In this document: piece by piece, positions 9,665 to 18,193 of the stretch
Numbering within the stretch: position 1 is the first letter of the stretch
Layout of the letters: each line of letters opens with the position of its first letter
DNA from: Roseburia sp.
GTDB taxonomy: Bacteria; Bacteroidota; Bacteroidia; Bacteroidales; Bacteroidaceae
Length of the DNA: 33,066 nt
NCBI GenBank assembly: GCA_023665185.1
Contig: JAMPEL010000028.1
Location: forward strand, 1 to 33,066
Direction of reading: 5' to 3'
The notes under the pieces: generated by a model
Database searches by the model: none
What the model saw: the letters and a program-made list of their open reading frames with translations, nothing else
What the model was told of the DNA's origin: nothing
Position numbers and translations under genes: made by a program

Positions 9665-9672
9665 TATATTTG
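9665..9672 (+). promoter_or_regulatory. Probable promoter of the rlpA-like gene (-7 element)
   Basis: TATATTTG fits TAnnTTTG and lies 29 bases before the ATG at 9701. No good TTTG is found at the -33 position. Confidence 0.5.
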
Positions 9673-9700
9673 TATTCGATATATCATTGAATGACACTGT

Positions 9701-10273
9701 ATGACAAAAATGACAATCATATTGAGTATATGTCTGTCCTTGCTTCCTTCCATCACAGCAACAGCACAAGAAACAATAATAGAGACTGGGCTTGCCACCT
9801 ACTATTCAGCACGCATGCACGGTCACCTCATGAGCGATGGTAGCCGCTATGACAAAAACGGCTTTACATGTGCCCACCGCACTTTTCCTTTCGGAACAAG
9901 ACTAAAGGTGACTAACAAGAAAAACGGCAAGACAACCATCGTCAGAGTGGCAGACAGAGGGCCTTTCGGGAAAAAGCTGATTGTAGACCTGTCTAATGCC
10001 GCAGCCGCACAAATCGACATGCTAAGAGACGGAGTTGTACCCGTAGAAATAGAAGTTCTACCCAGCCTTGAAGAAATTTGGGAAGAACATCTGAAGATAA
10101 AAACTCCCGAATATCTGAACGAGTTCCAAATGGACTCCCCCTCCATGAAAATAGAGCTTGAATGGGGACACAGTCCTTTCGACACCTCTGGTCAGAAAGA
10201 ATCAATGCAATCAGGACAATCCAAACATTCCAAGCAAACCAGAACAGTCCAAACAACCAAAGAAAAGCAATAA
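9701..10273 (+). CDS. Septal ring lytic transglycosylase RlpA-family protein
   Basis: The 190-residue exported protein has a cleavable signal peptide (residues 1-22, cut near ATA/Q) and a double-psi beta-barrel domain (about 27-117). RlpA signatures are present: ATYYSARMHG, AHRTFPFGTRLKVTN with H59, and VADRGPF with D85, the residues needed for cleavage of peptidoglycan lacking stem peptides in studied RlpA. There is no SPOR domain. The last 70 residues are low-complexity, Gln/Ser/Lys-rich and probably disordered. It ends 23 bases before the O-acetylhomoserine sulfhydrylase start, so the two are probably co-transcribed, though no functional link is obvious. Confidence 0.85.
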   Translation: MTKMTIILSICLSLLPSITATAQETIIETGLATYYSARMHGHLMSDGSRYDKNGFTCAHRTFPFGTRLKVTNKKNGKTTIVRVADRGPFGKKLIVDLSNAAAAQIDMLRDGVVPVEIEVLPSLEEIWEEHLKIKTPEYLNEFQMDSPSMKIELEWGHSPFDTSGQKESMQSGQSKHSKQTRTVQTTKEKQ

Positions 10274-10296
10274 CAACAAATAAAAAAACAGGAAAT

Positions 10297-11574
10297 ATGA
10301 ATAAGAATCTGGAAACATTGTGTGTACAAGCAGGCTGGACACCAAAGAAAGGTGAGCCACGTGTTTTGCCAATCTACCAAAGCACCACTTTCAAATATGA
10401 GACCAGCGAACAAATGGCGCGTCTGTTCGACCTTGAAGACGAAGGATATTTCTATACACGCCTTGCCAACCCGACCAACGATGCAGTCGCAGCAAAAATC
10501 AATGCGCTCGAAGGCGGTGTAGGCTGTGTGCTGACCTCATCAGGACAAGCCGCAAACTTCTACGCTGTATTCAATATATGTCAGGCAGGCGACCACTTCA
10601 TCACTTCAAACACCATCTATGGCGGAACATTCAACTTGTTTGGAGTCACAATGAAGAAACTTGGCATCGAGTGTACTTTCGTTGACCCAGAATGGGACGA
10701 TGAGCGCATTGAAGCCGCTTTCAAAGCAAACACAAAGTGCTTCTTTGGCGAGACAATCTCCAATCCGGGCGGGAACGTCTTCGACATAGAACGTTTTGCC
10801 CGCATAGCCCATAAGCATGGTGTGCCTCTCATTGTAGACAACACTTTCGCCACTCCTATCAATTGCCGCCCTTTCGAGTGGGGATGCGATATCGTCACAC
10901 ATTCCACAACCAAGTATATGGACGGACATGCCACACAAGTTGGCGGTGCTGTAATAGACAGCGGCAACTTCGATTGGGACGCATATCCAGACAAGTTCCA
11001 GGGATTGTGTACACCAGACGAAAGTTATCACGGACTGACATACACAAAAGCCTTTGGCAAGAAATCATACATCACAAAACTTGTAACCCAACTCATGCGC
11101 GATTTGGGTTCTATTCCTGCGCCTCAGAATTCATTCCTTCTAAACCTCGGACTCGAAACACTGCACCTACGTGTGCCCCGCCATTGCGAGAACGCACAGA
11201 CAGTAGCTGAGTGGCTTGAAAAAAATCCGAAGGTGGAATGGGTAAACTACTGTGGTCTGAAAAGCAGCAAAAGCCATGCTCTTGCACAAAAATACCTTCC
11301 AAACGGCTCATGCGGTGTCATTGCTTTCGGCATAAAGGGCAGCCGTGAGGAGGCTATCCGCTTCATGGACAACCTCGACTTCATCAGTATCGTAACCCAT
11401 GTGGCAGACGCACGCACCTGTGTACTTCATCCGGCAAGCCACACTCACAGACAGCTGTCAGACGAACAATTACGCGAGGCAGGTGTGGCACCAGACCTCA
11501 TCAGGCTTTCTGTCGGTATTGAAAACGTACACGACATCATTGCCGACCTTGAACAGGCAATGAGCAAGATGTAA
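10297..11574 (+). CDS. metY: O-acetylhomoserine aminocarboxypropyltransferase (sulfhydrylase)
   Basis: The 425-residue PLP enzyme of the Cys/Met metabolism family condenses O-acetylhomoserine with sulfide to give homocysteine. Visible motifs are SSGQAA (81-86), SNPGGNV (156-162), DNTFATP (181-187), and the PLP lysine K206 in HSTTKYMDGH. The long form with the FQGLCTPDESYHGL region separates it from the shorter cystathionine gamma-synthase. I chose the ATG at 10297, which has a purine-rich GGAAAT before it. The frame is open further upstream to 10162 but overlaps the preceding gene there. No methionine riboswitch-like structure stands out in the 23-base gap. Confidence 0.93.
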   Translation: MNKNLETLCVQAGWTPKKGEPRVLPIYQSTTFKYETSEQMARLFDLEDEGYFYTRLANPTNDAVAAKINALEGGVGCVLTSSGQAANFYAVFNICQAGDHFITSNTIYGGTFNLFGVTMKKLGIECTFVDPEWDDERIEAAFKANTKCFFGETISNPGGNVFDIERFARIAHKHGVPLIVDNTFATPINCRPFEWGCDIVTHSTTKYMDGHATQVGGAVIDSGNFDWDAYPDKFQGLCTPDESYHGLTYTKAFGKKSYITKLVTQLMRDLGSIPAPQNSFLLNLGLETLHLRVPRHCENAQTVAEWLEKNPKVEWVNYCGLKSSKSHALAQKYLPNGSCGVIAFGIKGSREEAIRFMDNLDFISIVTHVADARTCVLHPASHTHRQLSDEQLREAGVAPDLIRLSVGIENVHDIIADLEQAMSKM

Positions 11575-11721
11575 GACACCATCATCCATAGCAGAAGCAA
11601 ACGGTGCGGCAATCAGCCTGTACCAGCTTCTACTATGGATTTATTGTGTCCACAGCACACACGGACACTTACCTCATTCCATTTCCGCCACATACACCAT
11701 CCAATCATCAAGTATCCTTAT

Positions 11722-12450
11722 ATGCTGGAAAAATTCAAAGGCATAGTACTCAGAACTGTCAAATACAGCGACTCGCAAATGATTGCAAGTATTTACACAA
11801 ACCTCTATGGCTTGCAATCGTTCATCGTACCCCGCACACGTATGCGGAAGACCTCCATCAACGGCACACTTTGGCAGCCATTGAACATGGTCGAGTTCGA
11901 CTGTGATTTGCGTGCCTCAGCCCGATTGCCCCGTCCGCAAGAAGCCTGTTTGTACTACAGTTATACAGAGCTTCGCTTCTCCCCACTGAAATCATCCATA
12001 GCCATATTTCTTGCAGAGTTTCTCTGTGCCGTTCTCCAACGGGAACAAAAGAACCTCTCACTCTACGCATACTTAGAATACTCACTACAGTGGCTGGACG
12101 TCTCATCACCCGCATCCGCTCCCAATTTCCATCTCGTGTTTCTTCTAAGAATGCTCCGTTTCATCGGCATCATGCCTAACACCGAGAACTACCACACAGG
12201 CATGTTCTTCAACCTCACCGAAGGAATATGCACACCGCAACAGCCCTCTCACCCCTATTTTATACATCCTGATGAGGCGGCATACATACCCCTGCTTTTC
12301 AGAATGAATTACGACACCATGCACCTGTTCCGTTTTTCACGCAAACAGCGCAGGCACATCCTTGAGACGCTCAATGTATATTACAGGCTCCATATTCCGG
12401 CTTTCCCAGAACTGAAGTCTCTGGAAGTTCTTCAGGAAGTATTCGACTAA
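11722..12450 (+). CDS. recO: DNA repair protein RecO
   Basis: The 242-residue protein starts MLEKFKGIVLRTVKYSDS, the typical RecO N-terminal OB-fold. A helical C-terminal region follows (about 85-240). RecO acts with RecR to load RecA on SSB-coated single-stranded DNA in gap repair. The family's zinc-binding cysteines are not evident here. I recall Bacteroidales RecO often lacking them, but did not check this. The frame opens upstream at 11635, but that extension is unlike RecO, so I prefer 11722. It lies 147 bases after metY on the same strand. Confidence 0.88.
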   Translation: MLEKFKGIVLRTVKYSDSQMIASIYTNLYGLQSFIVPRTRMRKTSINGTLWQPLNMVEFDCDLRASARLPRPQEACLYYSYTELRFSPLKSSIAIFLAEFLCAVLQREQKNLSLYAYLEYSLQWLDVSSPASAPNFHLVFLLRMLRFIGIMPNTENYHTGMFFNLTEGICTPQQPSHPYFIHPDEAAYIPLLFRMNYDTMHLFRFSRKQRRHILETLNVYYRLHIPAFPELKSLEVLQEVFD

Positions 12451-12562
12451 ACCTGCATAAAAACCAAGGGAAAAGAACAGCTAAGTACCACAAAAACAGT
12501 CGCTCCATTCCCCATACAAGCCGAAAAGTCAGTGAATGTACAATTTATACGTAAGAAATTCG

Positions 12563-12570
12563 TAACTTTG
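12563..12570 (+). promoter_or_regulatory. Probable fabI promoter (-7 element)
   Basis: TAACTTTG followed by CAGCC closely resembles the rpsT and rpsO -7 regions. No clear TTTG lies 19-20 bases upstream. The leader would be about 60 bases and A/T-rich. Confidence 0.6.
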
Positions 12571-12637
12571 CAGCCAAAACAATAGGTAATAATTTTTTAT
12601 AAGCTTATCAATAAGCACAATCTAATCATAGAATATT

Positions 12638-13498
12638 ATGGCTTACAATTTGCTAAAAGGTAAAAGAGGTATTATTTTCGGAGCATTAAATGATGCTTCC
12701 ATAGCTTGGAAAGTAGCAGAACGTGCTCATGAAGAAGGCGCACAAATTGTACTCACCAATACGGCTGTCGCTTGCAGAATGGGCACAATTGCAGAATTGG
12801 CACAGAAAACAAACGCCACAGTCATTGCAGCGGACGCTACCAGCGTAGAAGATTTGGAGATGCTCTTTTCCGAGGCACAGAAGGCTCTCGGCGGAAAGAT
12901 TGACTTTATCCTCCACAGCTGCGCAATGAGTGCGAACATGAGAAAGAAGCGCACTTACGATGACCTTGACTACAGCCTGCTTGACAAAACACTTGACATC
13001 AGCGCGATAAGTTTCCACAAAATGCTTCAAGTTGCAAAGAAGATGGACGCAATCAACGAAGGCGGTTCGGTACTTGCACTTACATACGTGGCTTCACACC
13101 GTACATTCTTCGGATATAACGACATGGCAGACGCAAAGTCCCTGCTCGAAAGCATCGCGCGCAGCTTCGGATACATCTACGGCCGTGAGAAAGGTGTGAG
13201 AGTGAACACAATCTCCCAGTCGCCTACATTCACCACAGCTGGAAGCGGCATCAAGGGCTTCGATGGTCTTTATGACTTCAGCGACCGTATGTCGCCACTT
13301 GGCAACGCAAGTGCAGACGAATGTGCCGACTATTGCGTGGTAATGTTCAGCGACCTCACCAAGAAAGTGACAATGCAGACACTGTTCCACGATGGCGGAT
13401 TCTCCAACATGGGTATGTCGCTCCGCGGAATGACTCAATACAACAAAAGTTTCATCGATGAGAACCGTGACGAGAACGGTAAAATCATCTACGGATAA
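12638..13498 (+). CDS. fabI: Enoyl-[acyl-carrier-protein] reductase (NADH), FabI
   Basis: The 286-residue short-chain dehydrogenase fold enzyme does the last reduction of each fatty-acid elongation cycle. The FabI-type NAD site is GIIFGALNDASIAWKVA (11-27). The catalytic residues are Y150, Y160 and K167 (YNDMADAK). The C-terminal KVTMQTLFHDGGFSNMG is typical of the family. At the glycine that lines the triclosan/NAD pocket in E. coli FabI (G93 in HSIG), this protein has A96 (HSCA). The C-terminal extension of about 20 residues is common in this phylum. It has its own promoter and terminator and is separate from the acpP-fabF locus. Confidence 0.95.
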   Translation: MAYNLLKGKRGIIFGALNDASIAWKVAERAHEEGAQIVLTNTAVACRMGTIAELAQKTNATVIAADATSVEDLEMLFSEAQKALGGKIDFILHSCAMSANMRKKRTYDDLDYSLLDKTLDISAISFHKMLQVAKKMDAINEGGSVLALTYVASHRTFFGYNDMADAKSLLESIARSFGYIYGREKGVRVNTISQSPTFTTAGSGIKGFDGLYDFSDRMSPLGNASADECADYCVVMFSDLTKKVTMQTLFHDGGFSNMGMSLRGMTQYNKSFIDENRDENGKIIYG

Positions 13499-13541
13499 AC
13501 ATTTGCTTTTAAACTCCGGCATTGGCACAATGCCAACACCA

Positions 13542-13587
13542 ATAAATCCCCATTGCACCTCACATCGGCAATGGGGATTTATGTTTT
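13542..13587 (+). terminator. Rho-independent terminator of fabI
   Basis: A perfect 15-bp stem (ATAAATCCCCATTGC with its complement, 13542-13556 and 13568-13582) has an 11-base loop and is followed by GTTTTT. It sits between convergent fabI and the S9 peptidase gene and may slow transcription from both sides. Confidence 0.9.
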
Positions 13588-13624
13588 TCGGGACTGGTCG
13601 TCCGGCACCGGATTTCTTACACTC

Positions 13625-16081
13625 CTACAAGCTTTTCGGCTTATAAATCGCATTCCACCAAGTGGAATCGTCCTTCAACCATTTCGCAAACCACGCATAA
13701 ATCGTATTCTGCCACAGTACACGCTTATTATAGTCGGTAATATGGTGGTCTTGTCCGTCCACCACCACAAGAGCAGTCTCCCTTCCAAGCAGCTTCAAAG
13801 CAGTGTACATTTGGATGCTCTCGCCCACAGGCACATTCACATCAGCCGAACCATGCAGGAAAAGCAACGGAGTGTGTATCTTGTCGGCATTGAACAACGG
13901 ACTCTGATCGACATACAGTTTCTTGTCTGTCCACGGATAGCTGCGCGCCATCGACACTTCGCTGTAGCTATATCCCCAATAGCCCTCGCCCCAATAACTC
14001 GTATGGTCGCTTATTCCGGCATGTGAGATTGCAGCCGCAAACATATCCGTGCGCGTCTGAAGATACTGCGTCATGAATCCACCGTAACTTGCGCCGATAC
14101 ATCCTATTTTCTTTGCATCAACAAAACTGTGTTCCTTGCAGAATTGCGCCGTCGCACCGATAATATCCTCCGCAACACCCTCGCCCGCAGTGTTCACATG
14201 ACGCGCTGAAAATTCCTGTCCGAATCCGGTCGCCCCACTCGGGTTAATGACCAGCACCACGTATCCGAGAGCCGCATACGCATGATGAGGATAACGGCTT
14301 TCAAAATAACGGCTCGTAGGACTGCACCCGCCATAATAATTCACTATCATCGGCAACTTATCCGTCAGTCCCGCATTTGGCGGCATATAATACCGGCAGC
14401 ATATCGAATCGCCCTTGTCATTGATATATGTCCATGAGCGGCATTCCCCGAGTTCCACATCTTTCAGAATCACCCGGCTCAGGTCATCCACCAACGAGGT
14501 CTTCATGTTCTTTGTATTCAACGTATAAATACGGTCAGAGTTAGACGCGCTCTGCCCGTAGAACGCGAGCATTGGGGAGGAGTCAGCCAAAGCAAAACCG
14601 CTGATAATCTCTTCCGGCACATTCAGTCTCTTTATTTTGCCGTTTGCAGGATTCAGACAGAACAGATTGATACAATCCTTGTCTTCCGCATTGAAATAAA
14701 TCATGTTGTCCGCTTTGTTCCAATCAGCAGACAGCACACTCGGATTGAAATATTTTGTCAGCGGACGTATCTGTCCCGACTCAATGTCCATGACATACAT
14801 CTGATTGTCAATCATACTCGGAATCTGCCCTTCTCCCACATTCTTCCCAATGCCTCCGAAAGCTTCCGGCGAGCCGCACAACACCACCTGCCTTCCATCG
14901 GGAGAGAAGGCGGCTGACGACATGAATCCGTCTTTCGACACCAACGTGTCGGCATGAAGAGTCTGCAAATCGAGCCTGTATAAAGACGACAAGGTGGTCG
15001 GCCGCTCTGTCAGACGGCTCTCATGCTTCATCACCAGCAAGAACCTGCCATCGCCAGATATATCTGCCAGACTCACATTATGATAGCCATAAGTAAGCCG
15101 GCTCATCAGCCCCGTCTTCATGTCATACCTCACCAGCCTGCTTCTGTTACGCCATCCCTGCTGCCTGTCCTCCGGCTCTATAACCTCATAAATCTCCTTC
15201 TTCTCCTTCGGTCCCTCGTCCTCCATCTGGAATATCACAAACTCCTCTGTCGGCGAGAAAGAGAAACGTCCTGAGGGAAAATTCTCGGCAAGCACAGTCT
15301 CCTCGTGTGTACGAGGATCGGCAGCCACCAGCCTGCTATTGCCGTTCAGGTCTGTCTGCCTGTAATAGTACTTGCAGGTACGGGGCATCCATCTCAATAT
15401 ATCCTTGCGTTCATCGACAACTCGTCCTGTGGCGGTCTCCCTCACGACATACGTGTACTCATACCGCCCGCCGTTGCGCAAGGTGTAATAAGTAAGAAGC
15501 AAATACTTTCCATCCGGCGAGGGCGACACTCCGCCACAATGTTTTCCCTTCATCACATCGCCAAGTGTATAGGAACGCTTCCTGTTGTCTGAATATACCG
15601 ACAACACTCCGTCCGCCTCTGCCTCCACACTCAACGAGAGAGAATCACCAGTTCCGGCCTCGCTCAAATACTTGATGACAACATCGTGTACAGCCGGTTC
15701 CAGCACGGCATCCCCGCCTGCCAGCCTCACTCCGTCCACAAACACTTGATATTTCCTTATGCCTTCCACATGTATGGAAGCAGTAGTGTATGCATCGTTC
15801 TTCATCGAGAAGCCAAGCAAATGGAGGGCATATCCGCTGTCGCATCCGGGCAATGCCTTGCTGTCCATCTGTTGTCCCTGCTCTACCAACGAAAGCGAAA
15901 GTGGGGTGTCGAGCAAGGTGGCGGCATCAAAACTTCTGGAGTTTACATCCACACTGTCCACCATCAGGGGCGACTGTACTGCGTAGGGACCGGCATAGCG
16001 GTATGTCACGACATCCACTGTGTCGGCATGAACGGCTGCCGCCATCCCCAGCAGTCCTGCAAAAATAAAATGTCTCTTCAT
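13625..16081 (-). CDS. Secreted S9-family peptidase (prolyl oligopeptidase/DPP IV type)
   Basis: The 818-residue protein has a clear signal peptide (MKRHFIFAGLLGMAAAVHA) and would be exported to the periplasm or surface. The N-terminal two-thirds is a beta-propeller-like region with repeated SPDGKYLL-type strands. The C-terminal alpha/beta-hydrolase domain holds the serine nucleophile in GASYGG (S665), the aspartate in HGSADVNVP (about D747) and the histidine in DGQDHH (about H779-780). Such enzymes release dipeptides or cleave after proline or other residues, and the exact specificity cannot be told here. A GTG start 21 bases upstream would add seven residues; the ATG at 16081 gives the better signal peptide. 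Long repeat copy 2 lies directly upstream. Confidence 0.9.
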   Translation of the reverse strand: MKRHFIFAGLLGMAAAVHADTVDVVTYRYAGPYAVQSPLMVDSVDVNSRSFDAATLLDTPLSLSLVEQGQQMDSKALPGCDSGYALHLLGFSMKNDAYTTASIHVEGIRKYQVFVDGVRLAGGDAVLEPAVHDVVIKYLSEAGTGDSLSLSVEAEADGVLSVYSDNRKRSYTLGDVMKGKHCGGVSPSPDGKYLLLTYYTLRNGGRYEYTYVVRETATGRVVDERKDILRWMPRTCKYYYRQTDLNGNSRLVAADPRTHEETVLAENFPSGRFSFSPTEEFVIFQMEDEGPKEKKEIYEVIEPEDRQQGWRNRSRLVRYDMKTGLMSRLTYGYHNVSLADISGDGRFLLVMKHESRLTERPTTLSSLYRLDLQTLHADTLVSKDGFMSSAAFSPDGRQVVLCGSPEAFGGIGKNVGEGQIPSMIDNQMYVMDIESGQIRPLTKYFNPSVLSADWNKADNMIYFNAEDKDCINLFCLNPANGKIKRLNVPEEIISGFALADSSPMLAFYGQSASNSDRIYTLNTKNMKTSLVDDLSRVILKDVELGECRSWTYINDKGDSICCRYYMPPNAGLTDKLPMIVNYYGGCSPTSRYFESRYPHHAYAALGYVVLVINPSGATGFGQEFSARHVNTAGEGVAEDIIGATAQFCKEHSFVDAKKIGCIGASYGGFMTQYLQTRTDMFAAAISHAGISDHTSYWGEGYWGYSYSEVSMARSYPWTDKKLYVDQSPLFNADKIHTPLLFLHGSADVNVPVGESIQMYTALKLLGRETALVVVDGQDHHITDYNKRVLWQNTIYAWFAKWLKDDSTWWNAIYKPKSL

Positions 16082-16106
16082 AATACGTTTTTCTTTTTTC
16101 ACCTTA

Positions 16107-16114
16107 CAAAATTA
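16107..16114 (-). promoter_or_regulatory. Possible promoter of the S9 peptidase gene (-7 element)
   Basis: Read on the minus strand, TAATTTTG matches TAnnTTTG and sits 26 bases before the ATG. A -33 TTTG at the right distance is missing; a TTG lies a few bases too far. Confidence 0.45.
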
Positions 16115-16702
16115 CACAAAAAGCAGGATTCTTGCCACAATTGAATGACAAAAGTGTGCGTACTGATATATTCATGCAGACTCATTAATGGCTCATCCGA
16201 CATTCCTGGTGATACGGTCACACTGTGTATGTACGGCTCTTGAAAAATATTGGAGCGTCTCCGCATCCTTTGCGCCTTCTTGTGCATGCTTTATAAATAG
16301 AAGTCTCGACCCCGAAGCATTCAGCCGTGCATATTGCCGGACAATTGTATGCGGGCAAGAAGTGTTTTGACATTATGTCACTTTGACGGAAGGCTCTTTT
16401 TTTAACATTTCTCCCCATTATCAGAATCTGATTGGAGTCTTATTTTCGGATATTTACGGATAAGTCATTGATAATCAAGTAAATATATTTTCAGCAAAAA
16501 GTATGCGGTTTTAGACGCAGAACGCATGGTTTGAGTCAAAATAGGATGTATTGATAATCAGCGAGTTATGAGAATTTTGTCTTAAAATTGTCTTTTTCCG
16601 GATTCAAAATCCATTTTTGTTTTTCAGGGCATTGAAAAGGCGGTTTTTATTTTTCGAGGAAATAATTTGAGAAAATGCCCGATTTTGGGCCGAAAAACGG
16701 GC

Positions 16703-16790
16703 TTTGAAAATTTTGTGCGCCTTGAAAATAAATTTCGTTCACCTTGCGAAAAAAATCAGTGTGCCTTGTAAATAAATTTTCAGCACCTTG
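16703..16790 (-). repeat. Four tandem 22-bp units inside long repeat copy 2
   Basis: On the minus strand the four units begin at 16790, 16768, 16746 and 16724, each with CAAGG. The total is exactly 88 bases, as in the other two copies, although scattered base changes occur in every unit. Confidence 0.85.
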
Positions 16791-16906
16791 TAATTTTGGA
16801 CTTTTGTGGGCTTTTGGATGGAAAGGGTGTGTTTTGAGGGGAATTTATATATCTTTTAGTCGGATGAATTGTTCTGTTTGTCCACTCGCTTTTCGAGTCT
16901 CAAAAC

Positions 16907-16973
16907 CCTCCGTAGAATCGCGTTTTTGCAACCTCGGCAAGGTTCGGTTCATTTTGAGGCGATTCTACGGAGG
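16907..16973. repeat. 15-bp perfect inverted repeat in the outer half of copy 2
   Basis: CCTCCGTAGAATCGC (16907-16921) faces its exact complement at 16959-16973 across 37 bases. The matching element in copy 3 (32756-32820) keeps the arms with one mismatch while the loop has diverged. Confidence 0.85.
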
Positions 16974-17026
16974 CGGGATTTAACATATCAGATTGTCATA
17001 TTATTTGAGGTTTTGCGGATATTTTT

Positions 17027-17180
17027 GACAGACACCTCCGTCACTTCGTGACACCTACCCTAACTTAGGGGAGGAGCCTGACTACCATGTTCGCAGAAAA
17101 GCCAACGTATTGATTAACAATGTATATAGTTTCTCCCCTAAGTTAGGTGGAGGTGTCGCCTTGCGACGGAGGAGTCTGTT
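17027..17180. mobile_element. MITE-like element with long terminal inverted repeats
   Basis: A 154-base element has imperfect terminal inverted repeats of about 45 bases, each carrying a mini-hairpin (GTCAC-TTC-GTGAC on one side, GTCGC-CTT-GCGAC on the other) and the block CTAACTTAGGGG. It encodes nothing. A second copy is at 32549-32701. It is embedded at the outer end of the long repeat in both places. No target-site duplication is evident. Confidence 0.7.
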
Positions 17181-17265
17181 AGAACACAAAAAACATATTT
17201 ACAGAAAGTAAGTTGTCAACCAAATTCATCAGTCCCTGCGATTCGGCCTTATCTCAAAAAAGCAG

Positions 17266-17273
17266 TATATTTG
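17266..17273 (+). promoter_or_regulatory. Probable promoter of the DUF4130 gene (-7 element)
   Basis: TATATTTG followed by CAAC fits the -7 consensus 29 bases before the ATG at 17302. TTCG at 17242-17245 is a weak -33 partner with a 20-base spacer. It lies just outside the outer end of long repeat copy 2. Confidence 0.55.
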
Positions 17274-17301
17274 CAACATCAAAAAAAATGCCGGACAGGA
17301 C

Positions 17302-18084
17302 ATGAACATCTTTATCTTTGACCAAACATTCGACGGCCTTCTCACCGCCGTGTTCGATGCTTTCGCCCGCCGCACATTTCCCGAGCTTCTGGCGGCGGAA
17401 GGCGAGCCGCTGCCACTCTTTCACGAGACGGTGCATAAGGTTGTCACCACCGAGGAGAAAGCGCAAAGAGTGTGGAAGGCTGTCGAGAAAAAACTGTCGA
17501 GAGAGGCGGCAAGCTGCCTGACAGTGTGCTGGCTTTCGGAAAGCAAGGACATATACATGCCCCTGTTCCGCTATATATGCAAGGCAGTCACAGCGGAACG
17601 GAGCATAGAGACTTGTTTTACGGATGCGGACGTGCTGGCTGTCACGAACATGTTCAAGAAAGTGAAGCAGGAACGCTTGCGCATGATGCAGTTCCTGCGT
17701 TTCCAAAAGACAAAAGACGGGACATATCTTGGTGTGGTATGCCCCGACTACGATGTGCTCCCACTGATTATCGCCCATTTTCACGACAGATTTGCCGATC
17801 AACCGTGGCTCATCTACGACTCCCATCGGCTCTACGGATATTATTTCGACGGCACCCGCACAGGCAAACCCACCCGTATTGAGTTTGCGGAGAGCGACAC
17901 ACTGCCTTTCGACCTCGGCTGCGGCAAGCTGCGTGAGGAACTGCTTGCCGAGAACGATATGCTGTTTCAGGAACTGTGGAAAACTTATTTCAAGGCAATC
18001 TGCATACAGGAGCGTCTGAATCCCAAGAAACACAGAAAAGACATGCCGGCAAGGTACTGGAAATACATGACAGAAAAACAATGA
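17302..18084 (+). CDS. TIGR03915-type putative DNA metabolism protein (DUF4130)
   Basis: The 260-residue protein resembles the family annotated as probable DNA metabolism protein, with a DUF4130 C-terminal region. Recognisable features are the opening MNIFIFDQTFDGLLTAVFDA, the LMMQFLRFQ-like stretch near 130-137, YDSHRLYGYYFDG near 175-187, and the closing MPARYWKYMTE. It has no signal or membrane segment. From family knowledge, members usually sit beside a radical SAM partner (TIGR03916) thought to act with them on DNA, and no such gene is nearby here. The biochemical activity of the family is not established. It is followed by an acyltransferase gene after 109 bases, so any operon link is uncertain. 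Confidence 0.8.
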   Translation: MNIFIFDQTFDGLLTAVFDAFARRTFPELLAAEGEPLPLFHETVHKVVTTEEKAQRVWKAVEKKLSREAASCLTVCWLSESKDIYMPLFRYICKAVTAERSIETCFTDADVLAVTNMFKKVKQERLRMMQFLRFQKTKDGTYLGVVCPDYDVLPLIIAHFHDRFADQPWLIYDSHRLYGYYFDGTRTGKPTRIEFAESDTLPFDLGCGKLREELLAENDMLFQELWKTYFKAICIQERLNPKKHRKDMPARYWKYMTEKQ

Positions 18085-18193
18085 GAGGACAGAGAGAGGG
18101 CTGATTTGAAGAATCTCCGCAAAAATCACGGTTTGCATGGGGAGCGTTCCTCCATTTTTTTATATATTCGCAAAAAATATATACAAGAAAGTT

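Larger units (their letters stand above)
16190..17215 (-). repeat. Long composite repeat, copy 2 (inverted, most complete)
   Basis: This copy shows the full order of parts. Read on the minus strand, from the outer end, they are: a MITE-like element (17027-17180), a spacer of about 50 bases shared with copy 3, a 15-bp inverted repeat (16907-16973), a four-unit 22-bp array (16703-16790), a GGGC/GCCC stem-loop (about 16678-16702), palindromes at 16551-16561, 16468-16478 and 16369-16379, then a diverged tail ending near 16190. Similarity to copy 3 extends about 35 bases beyond the MITE-like end. The tail ends 109 bases before the start codon of the S9 peptidase. No protein-coding gene can be supported in this 1-kb stretch. 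Confidence 0.88.
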
